Positions 51,046 through 58,450 of a DNA stretch of 64,000 nt are shown one piece after another. Location: positions 1 to 64,000 of the forward strand of contig CALETE010000010.1 of the NCBI GenBank assembly GCA_937920085.1, given 5' to 3'. The stretch's first letter is position 1; every line of letters starts with the position of its first letter. Under the pieces are notes generated by a model that worked only from the letters and a program-made list of their open reading frames with translations, did no database searches and had not been told where the DNA came from. The translations under genes were made by a program, and so were the position numbers. This stretch comes from an uncultured Alphaproteobacteria bacterium. GTDB taxonomy: Bacteria > Pseudomonadota > Alphaproteobacteria > Caulobacterales > Caulobacteraceae.

Positions 51046-52007
51046 TGGTCAGCCAGGTTGTCATCGGGTTGTCTGCGGTTGTCCTCGCGGTCCGCGATGG
51101 CCAGTCCCTGGTGCTGACCGTGCGCAATTCTGGACAGCCGGCAGGCCTGCCCTTCGGCCTCTTCGATCCCGATGGAGACCGCACCTTTGAGTTGGCGCTA
51201 CGTGCCTTCGTGACCGCCCAGACGCGGTTTGACCTGGGATATGTGGAGCAGCTCTACACCTTTGGCGACAAGGGACGAGATGCGCCCTTAGCCGTGCTGG
51301 AGGCTGGCGATCGGGCGGCCAGGGTTATTTCCGTCGGATACCTCGGCCTGACACCCCATGCTGTGGAAACCCATGCGCCTGAGAGTGCTTGGGCAGACTG
51401 GCTAAGGTTCTTTCCTTGGGAGGATTGGCGCGAAGGTCGCCCCCCTGCCCTCAGTGCTATTGAGCCTGCCTTGAGGGGTTGGGCCAGGGGTGAAAGTCTG
51501 CTGCGGGCTCGCCTACTCTTTGCTTTGGATGGCGCGCCCTGGAACGAAGAGCGGGTCCTTGAACGGTATGAACTACTCTACGAAGCGGGTCTGGCCCCAG
51601 AGGCAGCCCGGGACCGTGGGGAAGCTCCGGGGGCCGCGCTCTCTGCCCTAGGCCCAGCCTTGGGTGAACCGATGATCTCTGACCACCGCCGCATTCTGGC
51701 GACCGCCCTTTCGCGCCTGCGGGGAAAACTGAAATACCGTCCAGTGATTTTCGAGGTCATGCCCGAGGCCTTTACATTATCGGTCCTGCAAAGGGCGGTT
51801 GAGGCTGTCGCCGGTATCCGCCTGCACAAGCAAAACTTCCGGCGTGCCCTGGAACGGGCAGAGCTTGTCGAGGGCCTAGGGCGGCTGGATCAAGACACAG
51901 GCGGACGCCCAGCCGAGCTCTTCCGCTTCCGACGGGAGATTTTGGGAGCTGGTCCGGTTTCTGGGCTCACGCTTCCCCTGCTTAGGGACGAGTCGTCAGC
52001 CAGCTAA
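51045..52007 (+). CDS. NUDIX-like/winged-helix protein, candidate NAD regulator (NadQ-like)
   Basis: This 320-aa protein has an N-terminal NUDIX-like fold in which the Nudix box is degenerate: the expected GX5EX7REUXEEXGU glutamates are missing around GLFDPDGDRTFELALRAFVTA. A C-terminal winged-helix domain follows (about 225-300, YRPVIFEVMPEAFTLSVLQRAVEAVAG and FRRALERAELVEGLG). This is the layout of alphaproteobacterial NadQ and of NrtR regulators, which sense NAD-related ligands and bind DNA, so a regulator is more likely than an enzyme. It is last in the HD/PTP operon. Targets such as nad genes are not in the window. Confidence 0.75.
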   Translation: MVSQVVIGLSAVVLAVRDGQSLVLTVRNSGQPAGLPFGLFDPDGDRTFELALRAFVTAQTRFDLGYVEQLYTFGDKGRDAPLAVLEAGDRAARVISVGYLGLTPHAVETHAPESAWADWLRFFPWEDWREGRPPALSAIEPALRGWARGESLLRARLLFALDGAPWNEERVLERYELLYEAGLAPEAARDRGEAPGAALSALGPALGEPMISDHRRILATALSRLRGKLKYRPVIFEVMPEAFTLSVLQRAVEAVAGIRLHKQNFRRALERAELVEGLGRLDQDTGGRPAELFRFRREILGAGPVSGLTLPLLRDESSAS

Positions 52008-52076
52008 AATCAGCGTTCGCCACGGCTAGGCCCTTCGTGATCTAACACCAAAAACACTCTGACTGAGGAAACCCCC

Positions 52077-53060
52077 ATGACTGTCAATCGCCAGATTCAC
52101 CTCATCAAGCGCCCCTCCGGCGTCCCGACCCTGGACGACTTCGCCATTGTCGAAACCACCACGCCTGACGTCGGGCCTGGAGAAATCCAGGTGCGAAATC
52201 TGCTCATGTCGGTTGACCCGTATATGCGGCCACAGCTGGACGCGAACCAGCCCCTCAACGCCCCCCTCCTCGGCGGCGGAATTGGCCGAGTGACCCAGTC
52301 TGATAATCCGAAATTCGCCGTCGGAGATATCGTCCGCCATGGTGCAGGCCAACAGGAAGTCTTCAACAGTGATGGCCGTGGCGTTCAGGTGATCAACGTC
52401 GATCCCGATCTTCCCCTCACCGTTTACATGCACGCCCTGGGTGGCACTGGCATCACGGCCTATGGCGGCCTGTTGGAGGTGGGCGCACTAAAGGACGGCG
52501 AGCAGGTGTTCGTTTCCACCGCGGCGGGCGCTGTCGGCTCCGTTGTCGCCCAGATCGCCAAGATCAAGAATTGCTATGTGGTCGGTGCTACGGGCTCTGC
52601 GGACAAAAAGGCCTGGCTGCTGGACGAAGTTGGCCTGGACGGCGCCATCGATTATCAGGCCGAACCCCTGGCCAAGACGTTGAAAGGCCTGATGCCCAAG
52701 GGCATTGACGTCTATTTCGAAAACGTCGGCGGTGCGCATCTGGACGCTGCCCTGCCCCGCATGAATGTCCGTGGCCGTATCCCCGTCTGCGGTATGATCT
52801 CGACTTATAATGGCGGTGGCGAAGGCGTTCGCAACCTGTCGAATATCATCTACGGTCGCGTGCGCATGGAAGGCTTCGTGGCCAGCGACTTCGGACACCT
52901 GAATGCCCAATTCCAGTCCGACATGACCGCCTGGCTCAAGGCCGGTCAGGTCAAGTACCAGGAAACGATCCTGGACGGTTTTGAGCGAGGCCCGGAAGGG
53001 CTGATTGGCCTGTTCTCTGGCAAGAACAGCGGCAAGATGCTGATTAGGCTGGGGGAATAA
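52077..53060 (+). CDS. NADPH-dependent oxidoreductase, medium-chain (PTGR/CurA-like)
   Basis: This 327-aa protein belongs to the zinc-independent leukotriene B4 dehydrogenase / CurA branch of medium-chain dehydrogenases, which reduce alpha,beta-unsaturated ketones with NADPH. The N terminus (RQIHLIKRPSGVPTLDDFAIVE) and the DPYMRPQLDAN segment are characteristic. The nucleotide-binding loop is STAAGAVGSVVAQIAKIKNCYVVGATGS (about 141-168), and DVYFENVGGAHLDAALPRMNVRGRIPVCGMI follows. No structural or catalytic zinc cysteines are visible. GAGGAA precedes the ATG. A bidirectional terminator follows. Confidence 0.93.
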   Translation: MTVNRQIHLIKRPSGVPTLDDFAIVETTTPDVGPGEIQVRNLLMSVDPYMRPQLDANQPLNAPLLGGGIGRVTQSDNPKFAVGDIVRHGAGQQEVFNSDGRGVQVINVDPDLPLTVYMHALGGTGITAYGGLLEVGALKDGEQVFVSTAAGAVGSVVAQIAKIKNCYVVGATGSADKKAWLLDEVGLDGAIDYQAEPLAKTLKGLMPKGIDVYFENVGGAHLDAALPRMNVRGRIPVCGMISTYNGGGEGVRNLSNIIYGRVRMEGFVASDFGHLNAQFQSDMTAWLKAGQVKYQETILDGFERGPEGLIGLFSGKNSGKMLIRLGE

Positions 53061-53070
53061 GACATAGATG

Positions 53071-53096
53071 GTCACTCCGGTTTCGGCCGGAGTGAC
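53071..53096. terminator. Bidirectional terminator between convergent genes
   Basis: GTCACTCCGG and CCGGAGTGAC form a 10-bp perfect stem with a 6-nt loop (TTTCGG). It lies 10 bp after the reductase stop and 15 bp before the end of the PepSY gene on the other strand. T-runs are weak on both sides. Confidence 0.75.
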
Positions 53097-53111
53097 ACAT
53101 CAATTGGGACC

Positions 53112-53588
53112 TCAGGATATCAAGATCAGTAGGACCGGAATCGCCACACCCGCGGCGAGCACCGCCAGAACGACCCGCTTCTGGCGGTTGTGCATCAGGC
53201 CCATCCAGACGCCGAGCACGGTTGAGGCCACAAGCCCGACAGACACCATCACGAAATAAGCCTGCATCAGCTTCACACCCAGGGGCTTTTCACGCTTCTT
53301 AGGTGGAGCTCCTGGGGCTTCAGCACCGGCCTTTGCAGGCTTAGCTTTGTCAGGTTCGGCCCGCTTGGGGCGCATGGCAAAGACCGAGTCCTTGTGCAGT
53401 CGCCCCAGCTTTTCGACGATGGGTAAGGGTTGATAGCCAGGATGGCTTTCGTGCAACCGGTAGATTTGCAGACCGCCTGAGATGGCGAACATCAGCAGGC
53501 TCGGCGCGATCAGGGCACTCACATAGACATGGATTTGACGAATGAGCGCCAACCTGAGGGCGGGGTTTGCGCGGGGACGATCGGACAT
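53112..53588 (-). CDS. PepSY-type membrane protein
   Basis: The start at 53588 gives 158 aa. Two or three membrane segments are visible (about 16-40 QIHVYVSALIAPSLLMFAISGG, 108-130 and 133-152), separated by a basic, proline-rich loop (PKRAEPDKAKPAKAGAEAPGAPPKKREKP). The first helix followed by GGLQIYRLHESHPGYQPLP resembles the PepSY-associated TM family often linked to iron uptake or ferric reduction, though a true PepSY domain is missing. It lies just downstream of the sterol desaturase gene and could be co-transcribed. Confidence 0.75.
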   Translation of the reverse strand: MSDRPRANPALRLALIRQIHVYVSALIAPSLLMFAISGGLQIYRLHESHPGYQPLPIVEKLGRLHKDSVFAMRPKRAEPDKAKPAKAGAEAPGAPPKKREKPLGVKLMQAYFVMVSVGLVASTVLGVWMGLMHNRQKRVVLAVLAAGVAIPVLLILIS

Positions 53589-53656
53589 GAAAAACCTTGG
53601 GTAAGAGACGATGGAGGTTTGCACCGCAAGCGTGACAGCGCCGTGATCTGAAACAA

Positions 53657-54562
53657 TTATTCAGTCGGTTTATGAAGCAGCCGCCACTTTGTTTTAAGCG
53701 AAGCGCTGGTGTCACGGCTACCGTCCGGGCTCCAACCTGGAGGTCCGAGCACATATCCAAAAACCTCGCGAATGGATCTTGCCCGCGCGAGGTCGGTGAA
53801 AATCCCAATCCATTCGTGAAAAGCGACCCGCAAAAGGTTGAAGTCCCCGAGGTTTTTGACGATCCCATAGCGACAGGGCTCTTCGTCCAGTTCCCCCTGG
53901 AAGGTACCGAACAGTTTGTCCCAGATGATCAGGATCCCAGCATAATTGCTGTCGAGATAGCGCGGATTACGAGCATGATGAACACGGTGATGACTGGGAG
54001 TGTTCATCACCGCTTCGAACCATGCGGGCATGCGACCAATGGCTTCGGTATGAATCCAGAACTGATAGACCAAACTAATGCCCTGCTGGATGGCGATCTG
54101 AGCAGGCGAAAAACCGAGCCAAGCTAATGGCAACCAAAGACACCAGGTTCCAGCAATCCCGCCCGTCCAGGTCTGCCGCAGGGCCGTGGAAAGATTATAG
54201 TGCTGGCTTGTGTGATGATTGACGTGGGATGCCCACCAGAACCGTCGCTCATGGCTCAGCCGGTGGAACCAGTAATAGGTAAGATCTTCTAGAAAGAAGA
54301 TGGCGACCCAGCCCCAAATCGCCTCGAAGGGTACGGTGAAAATACGGTGCTGATATACAAAGACTGAAGCTGCGAAGATCATGCCCCCGAGCAGAGCACC
54401 GGGAATGCCCCGTCCCAGCCCCATGGCCAGGGAGGTTAAGGTGTCGCGGGTTTCGTAATGGGTTTTGACACAACCCAGGCGGGCCAGCGCGATCTCAAGA
54501 ATGATGGCTAGGACAAAAAACGGGACTGCCAAGGTCACGGGGTCAAAGGGGGCGTGCAGCAT
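53657..54562 (-). CDS. Sterol desaturase / fatty acid hydroxylase family protein
   Basis: This 301-aa membrane di-iron hydroxylase has the histidine clusters required to bind two irons: H100-RLSH-104, H113-VNHH-117 and HHRVHH near 195, in the pattern HX3H-HX2HH-HX2HH. Four or five hydrophobic helices surround them. Members hydroxylate lipids (sterols, fatty acids, sphingolipid or hopanoid-type molecules) or ether lipids; the substrate here is unknown. It is upstream of the PepSY-like gene on the same strand, and 9 bp before it lies the end of the small gene at 54572. Confidence 0.92.
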   Translation of the reverse strand: MLHAPFDPVTLAVPFFVLAIILEIALARLGCVKTHYETRDTLTSLAMGLGRGIPGALLGGMIFAASVFVYQHRIFTVPFEAIWGWVAIFFLEDLTYYWFHRLSHERRFWWASHVNHHTSQHYNLSTALRQTWTGGIAGTWCLWLPLAWLGFSPAQIAIQQGISLVYQFWIHTEAIGRMPAWFEAVMNTPSHHRVHHARNPRYLDSNYAGILIIWDKLFGTFQGELDEEPCRYGIVKNLGDFNLLRVAFHEWIGIFTDLARARSIREVFGYVLGPPGWSPDGSRDTSASLKTKWRLLHKPTE

Positions 54563-54571
54563 TTAGATCCC

Positions 54572-54904
54572 TCAGGTCAGGGGCCAGGTGGCGAAGGCCA
54601 GTCGCCCCCGGGGGGCCGCGATATCATGGAAGGGGATGACGACCTGGCCCATGCGAGGCTGAGTGGCCATGGCCTGATCCCAGGGCAAATTGCGGGCGAC
54701 ATACCCATCTCCGGCAGCGAAAAGGACCAGGGCAAGTTCGCCAGATCTAGCAAGTGCACCCCGGCCATCGTCGCTGATCCAGATATGGTCAACTGCCATG
54801 GCTGGGAAGTCTTCAGCGAAATACCGGCAGGCAGCAGCCTCATCCAAGATGGGCATAGGCTTGGCAAGCCTCGCCCAGGCGGCGATCCCGGTCAGGATCA
54901 GCAC
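54572..54904 (-). CDS. Small hypothetical protein with unclear start
   Basis: This 110-aa frame begins with a GTG at 54904, but reading backwards it stays open to 54964 and the extra codons encode more of the same hydrophobic helix (VIFTNAFLIQTAGSAVAVLILTG). No ATG, GTG or TTG with a ribosome site lies in that part. An ATG at about 54946 is out of frame by one base and stops after three codons. Either an unusual start is used or a one-base change has disrupted the N terminus. The soluble part has an aspartate/glycine-rich middle (DHIWISDDGRGALARSGELALVLFAAGDGY). The family is not recognised. It ends 9 bp before the desaturase start. Confidence 0.6.
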   Translation of the reverse strand: MLILTGIAAWARLAKPMPILDEAAACRYFAEDFPAMAVDHIWISDDGRGALARSGELALVLFAAGDGYVARNLPWDQAMATQPRMGQVVIPFHDIAAPRGRLAFATWPLT

Positions 54905-55095
54905 AGCGACGGCCGAACCGGCGGTCTGGATCAGAAAGGCATTCGTGAAGATGACGCGGTCCCCCTAGGGCGAGAATCGGATGTGTGCCCTGCCCCCGTC
55001 AAGGCTGTTTTCGTCATCAGGCTTTGCGCGCCCTTAGGAAAAGCGCTTAGTCTCAGTGAAACAAGCAGGCCAATTAACGCGAGGAAGGAAACCCC

Positions 55096-56067
55096 ATGAA
55101 GGATTTCGCTGGCAAGACCGCTGTAATCACGGGCGGCGGGACGGGCATGGGCCGAGAGCTCGCCCGACAACTGGTGGCAGAGGGCTGCAATGTGGCCATG
55201 TGCGACGTCTCTGCCAAGAACATGGCCCAAACCATAGATCTTTGCGACGCAGATGGCCGGCCGCAGGGCACCAAGATAACCGCCCACGTGGCCGATGTTT
55301 CTGATGAAGATCAGCTCATCCGTTTCCGGGAGGACGTTAAGGCACAGCACCAGCTCGAGAAGATCCACCTCCTATTCAACAATGCCGGCATTGCGGGTGG
55401 TGGCTCTATGGTTCGCGACAGCCGTGAGGCCTGGGAGAAAACCTTCAATGTCTGCTGGGGCGGTGTCTATCTGGGGGTCAGAACCTTTCTACCCCTGCTG
55501 ATGGAGGCTGATGAAGGCCACATCATTAATACCTCCAGCGTCAATGGATTCTGGGGGACGATTGGGCCGACATCGCCACACACCTCCTATGCCGCTGCAA
55601 AATTCGCGGTGAAGGGCTTTACGGAGGCCTTGATCACAGATCTGCGCAATACGGCACCGCACATCAAGTGCTCGGTGGTCATGCCTGGGCATATTGGCAC
55701 GTCCATTGTCGCAAATTCGCGGAAGGTCCAGGCTGGCACTGAGGCCGACGACATGACGCCGGAGGAAATCGCCGCCGCCCGCGCTGCAGCCACAGCCGCC
55801 GGTGCTGATATGAGCCAAGTCCCCGACGCCGCCATAGCCGCCATGGTCGCCGAGCGGGCGCGCAGCTTCCTGGAAGACGCCCCCATGACGGCGGCAGAAG
55901 CGGCCAAGGTCATTCTGGATGGCGTCAAGGCTGATCGCTGGCGCATTCTGGTGGGCCACGATGCCCACATGCTTGATGAATGGGTTCGTCGGGATCCTGA
56001 ACAGGCCTACGAAGTTAAATTCTACGAAGACTTCACAAAAGCAGTAGGCTGGCGTCTCGGCAGTTGA
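55096..56067 (+). CDS. Short-chain dehydrogenase/reductase
   Basis: This 323-aa classical SDR has NAD(P)-binding TGGGTGMGR at 12-20, NNAG at about 95 and the catalytic Ser-Tyr-Lys (NTSSVNG, then SYAAAKFAVKGF). The N-terminal MKDFAGKTAVITGGGTGMG and ribosome site (AGGAAGG) support the start. The C-terminal extension (about 230-323, AARAAATAAGADMSQ and a helical tail) is longer than usual, so the substrate pocket may be family-specific. The substrate is unknown. It stands alone, with a convergent gene on the other strand. Confidence 0.93.
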   Translation: MKDFAGKTAVITGGGTGMGRELARQLVAEGCNVAMCDVSAKNMAQTIDLCDADGRPQGTKITAHVADVSDEDQLIRFREDVKAQHQLEKIHLLFNNAGIAGGGSMVRDSREAWEKTFNVCWGGVYLGVRTFLPLLMEADEGHIINTSSVNGFWGTIGPTSPHTSYAAAKFAVKGFTEALITDLRNTAPHIKCSVVMPGHIGTSIVANSRKVQAGTEADDMTPEEIAAARAAATAAGADMSQVPDAAIAAMVAERARSFLEDAPMTAAEAAKVILDGVKADRWRILVGHDAHMLDEWVRRDPEQAYEVKFYEDFTKAVGWRLGS

Positions 56068-56090
56068 GGCCTCACGGGGCTGCCACCCGT

Positions 56091-56543
56091 CTAGAAGGTT
56101 CTTCGGACCGACTTTGAAAATCGCTTCATGACAAGGCTGAGGTCCCACGTCTCGTCGGATGTGAGGAACTCAGTCTTGGAAATAATCAACCCTAAGGCAG
56201 GCCGCGCCAGCCAGCCTTTGGGCTTAACCCCGGCATAGCGACTGGGCAACAAAGGGCCACGCGAGAGGTCTAGCAGGGCCTTTAAGCGATCGCTGTCGGC
56301 CCGAAAGGTCGCAGGCAGTATCAGCAGCCAGTTTGATTTGGCTATTCTCGCCGCCGCTACAAGCCCCCCCTGAACCAGATCAACGCCGGCATCTTCACAG
56401 AAGATGGCGGTGGGGTCTTCAGATCCGTTATCTGCCACAAGCACGTCTCGGATCAGGCCATCGACCGCCGCAGGCGTCAAATCGCTGAGCAGGCGCTGGA
56501 GATCTTCGAACTGATTGCGTGCCGGGATGAGAACGGAGAACAT
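56091..56543 (-). CDS. Short glycosyltransferase-2-like protein
   Basis: This 150-aa protein resembles the nucleotide-sugar-binding half of a GT2 enzyme: MFSVLIPARNQFEDLQRLLSDLTPAAVDGLI, then DVLVADNGSEDPTAIF. The expected DxD metal site is not clear (WLLILPATFRADSD may take its place). At 150 residues it is shorter than a full GT-A domain (about 220) and may act on a small acceptor or be a non-catalytic relative. Some short family members accompany Moa or Mob genes, but no such neighbours are here. Confidence 0.75.
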   Translation of the reverse strand: MFSVLIPARNQFEDLQRLLSDLTPAAVDGLIRDVLVADNGSEDPTAIFCEDAGVDLVQGGLVAAARIAKSNWLLILPATFRADSDRLKALLDLSRGPLLPSRYAGVKPKGWLARPALGLIISKTEFLTSDETWDLSLVMKRFSKSVRRTF

Positions 56544-56617
56544 TCTCGCAATGACCTCGAAGCTCGGCGTCGAGTCAAGAATGTTCTTTTTATGTTCTGA
56601 TTTATTATGAGGAAGTT

Positions 56618-56881
56618 CTACTTGCCCACGGCACCGGTAATTTCCTTAATCATGGCCTGAACCGGTGCCTTGCCACCAACAGACCAGATGAGTTTCAAAT
56701 GGGCCAGGGTGCGGGCAGCAGCGTCATCGAAACGCCAATCACAGTCTTCAAATCGGCACTGACGAAAGACAGGGGTTTCACCCCCCGAATACACCATGCG
56801 GCAATCGCGAAATTCGCAGTCTTGGAAGGCTTCGCCGTCCAGTTGAACGGTTTCCCGATTGAAAATAATTGCGGTTTGCAT
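56618..56881 (-). CDS. Small pentapeptide-repeat-like protein
   Basis: The start at 56881 gives 87 aa, beginning MQTAIIFNRETVQLDGEAFQDCEFRDCRMVYSGG. The pattern (F/C)xxCxF at five-residue spacing (FQDCEFRDCRM, FRQCRFEDCDW) suggests a short pentapeptide-repeat helix. The C-terminal third (RTLAHLKLIWSVGGKAPVQAMIKEITG) is an amphipathic helix. In-frame codons upstream to 56953 overlap the small gene at 56886-57056, so I do not use them. It is the last gene of a three-gene operon. Confidence 0.8.
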   Translation of the reverse strand: MQTAIIFNRETVQLDGEAFQDCEFRDCRMVYSGGETPVFRQCRFEDCDWRFDDAAARTLAHLKLIWSVGGKAPVQAMIKEITGAVGK

Positions 56882-56885
56882 GGGA

Positions 56886-57056
56886 TCACTCTTCTTCAAC
56901 ATGAGAGTCAGCTTCGTCACCATCACCGACCCCAAGCGCACTCGGATTATCACGGAGGCGCTGTTCGCGTTTGGCCTTGGCCTTTTCAGCGACCTTGATC
57001 GCCTTCAAGCGATCGCGCTCCATGCGTTCGAAATTGTAGTTGGGTTTGCGTGCCAT
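56886..57056 (-). CDS. Small highly charged protein (56 aa)
   Basis: A complete small gene encodes MARKPNYNFERMERDRLKAI followed by KVAEKAKAKREQ and an acidic tail (DGDEADSHVEEE). It has a ribosome site (GAGGAG about 9 nt before the ATG at 57056), a normal stop (TGA, 56886-56888) and a 4-bp gap to the next gene. The basic N-terminal half and acidic C-terminal half suggest a nucleic-acid or partner-binding helix. Its place between two genes on the same strand, 36 bp after the preceding stop, indicates an operon. Short proteins with the N terminus 'MARKPNYNFER.ER' are common in Alphaproteobacteria. Confidence 0.85.
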   Translation of the reverse strand: MARKPNYNFERMERDRLKAIKVAEKAKAKREQRLRDNPSALGVGDGDEADSHVEEE

Positions 57057-57092
57057 GCCCGCAGTCTCCTCTTAAACGGCTTGCGGCCAGGG

Positions 57093-57464
57093 TTATTTGC
57101 GGGCCTTGCGAGCGGCGTATCGCGCATCGCGGGCAGCCTTAGCCTCGGCCTTGGTCAGGGCCTTGCGCTCCTTGCGGGCACCGCGCTTGGCGCCGAGTTC
57201 GGCTTCGGCCATCGCCTCGGCTTCTAGGCGTTGCGCTTCTGCAATCTCATCGGCAAGCGCCTTGGCTGCAGCCCGCGCCTCAGCACGCGCATTGCGGACG
57301 GCCGTCAGTTCATCGGCCTTTTCCTTGGCACGGAGCGCCGCACGCTCTGCAAACAGAGGGTCGATCACAGCCGCTTTTGGCTTCATTTTCTCCAGCAGGG
57401 CTTTTTTGGCCTCTGCAGCCGACTTCAATCGCTCGGCGAATCCGGTCTTGTCGTTCTCGTTCAT
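57093..57464 (-). CDS. Highly charged helical protein, DUF6481-like
   Basis: The ATG at 57464 gives 123 aa. The sequence MNENDKTGFAERLKSAAEAKKALLEKMKPKAAVIDPLFAERAALRAKEKADELTAV is a predicted single long helix, rich in Ala, Glu, Lys and Arg, ending in a strongly basic tail (AEAKAARDARYAARKARK). It resembles the DUF6481 family of unknown function found in Alphaproteobacteria. RNA or ribosome binding is a reasonable guess from charge. It is the first gene of the operon that continues with the 56-aa protein and the pentapeptide-like protein. A frame to 57563 has no similarity. Confidence 0.8.
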   Translation of the reverse strand: MNENDKTGFAERLKSAAEAKKALLEKMKPKAAVIDPLFAERAALRAKEKADELTAVRNARAEARAAAKALADEIAEAQRLEAEAMAEAELGAKRGARKERKALTKAEAKAARDARYAARKARK

Positions 57465-57635
57465 CACACTCTGGGGTGTTTGGGCCGGGCCGTACCGGAC
57501 GGTTTGAAGGTATGGCGGAAAATGTCCTGCCACCGTCTTCGGCATGGTGTAGCGTCCGAACATGGACGATCAGACCCGCAGCCGAGGCGCAACATGGCAC
57601 AGTTTGGTGCGATCACCTAACAGGGAGGTGTCTCC

Positions 57636-57998
57636 ATGCCGACTTTGACCGTTTGGTACGATGGCGACTGCCCACTTTGTGTTCGGGAAATTGCCCTAAT
57701 CCGGCGGCTCGACTGGCAAAAAGACATCTTATTTGAGAACCTATCCCTTGGGGGCTCATGTCCCCTTGATCGTGAAACACTCCTGGCAAGGTTCCATGCC
57801 CAAGAGGCAGATGGGCCCCTCTTGTCTGGTGCCGAGGCCTTCGCCGCCATGTGGCGTGCAACACCCCTCCTGCGCCCGCTTGGCCTTGTGGCGAAATGGC
57901 CACCGATCCTTTGGAGCCTAGAGCGGCTCTATCGCCTCTTCCTGAGAATTCGGCCCTGGCTCCAGGGGCTGGTTAGACGTATGGCCCCTCTCCCATGA
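57636..57998 (+). CDS. DCC-family thiol-disulfide oxidoreductase-like protein
   Basis: This 120-aa protein (DUF393, DCC family) starts with MPTLTVWYDGDCPLCVREI; the diagnostic DGDCPLC motif at 9-15 contains a CxxC-like pair (Cys12 and Cys15) as in thioredoxin-fold enzymes. The C-terminal part has a hydrophobic, possibly membrane-associating segment (PPILWSLERLYRLFLRIRPWLQGL). Reactions of the family are poorly known. The ATG follows GGGAGG. It overlaps the next gene by ATGA (57995-57998). Confidence 0.9.
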   Translation: MPTLTVWYDGDCPLCVREIALIRRLDWQKDILFENLSLGGSCPLDRETLLARFHAQEADGPLLSGAEAFAAMWRATPLLRPLGLVAKWPPILWSLERLYRLFLRIRPWLQGLVRRMAPLP

Positions 57999-58450
57999 GC
58001 AACCCAAACTCCAACATTCCAAAGCCCGCCCTGATTCTTGGAATCGCCGGCCTGATCCCGTTTTTCGGTCTGGCCGCGGCCATAACCTTGCACGTGCAGG
58101 TCCCTTATGGGTCAGCATCCCTTTGGCTGGTCGCCTATGGTGCCGTGATCTTGTCCTTCATGGGCGGAGCCCAGTGGGGGTTGGCGACCAGCAATGGCAA
58201 GTCCAGCAATTGGCGAGCCTTTAGTGTGAGCGTCGTTCCAGCTTTGATTGCCTGGCCAGCGCTGTTCCTGCCCATCACCTGGGCTCTAGCGACCCTCTCT
58301 GTCACCTTTGCTGGCCTATTGGCCTACGACCTATGGACCATTCGCCGCGGCGAGGCCCCCGCATGGTATGGCCAGCTCAGATTGGGCCTGACCGCAGCTG
58401 TCGTGCTGTGCCTAACCCTAGCCATTTTGGCTAATCGTGGACCACTCTAG
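57995..58450 (+). CDS. DUF3429 family membrane protein
   Basis: This 151-aa inner-membrane protein has four or five helices (about 14-34, 41-63, 75-90, 95-113 and 130-148) and the DUF3429 hallmark SFMGGAQWGLA (53-63). Its function is unknown. Its start overlaps the DCC-protein stop by ATGA, so the two are translationally coupled; a thiol-redox role shared with the DCC protein is inference. Its stop overlaps the convergent RNA methyltransferase by 4 bp. Confidence 0.9.
   Translation: MSNPNSNIPKPALILGIAGLIPFFGLAAAITLHVQVPYGSASLWLVAYGAVILSFMGGAQWGLATSNGKSSNWRAFSVSVVPALIAWPALFLPITWALATLSVTFAGLLAYDLWTIRRGEAPAWYGQLRLGLTAAVVLCLTLAILANRGPL

Noticed and set aside
55489..56148. Minus-strand frame of 219 codons opposite the SDR gene
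   Set aside because: It covers the SDR catalytic Tyr-Lys region on the plus strand and has no domain of its own.
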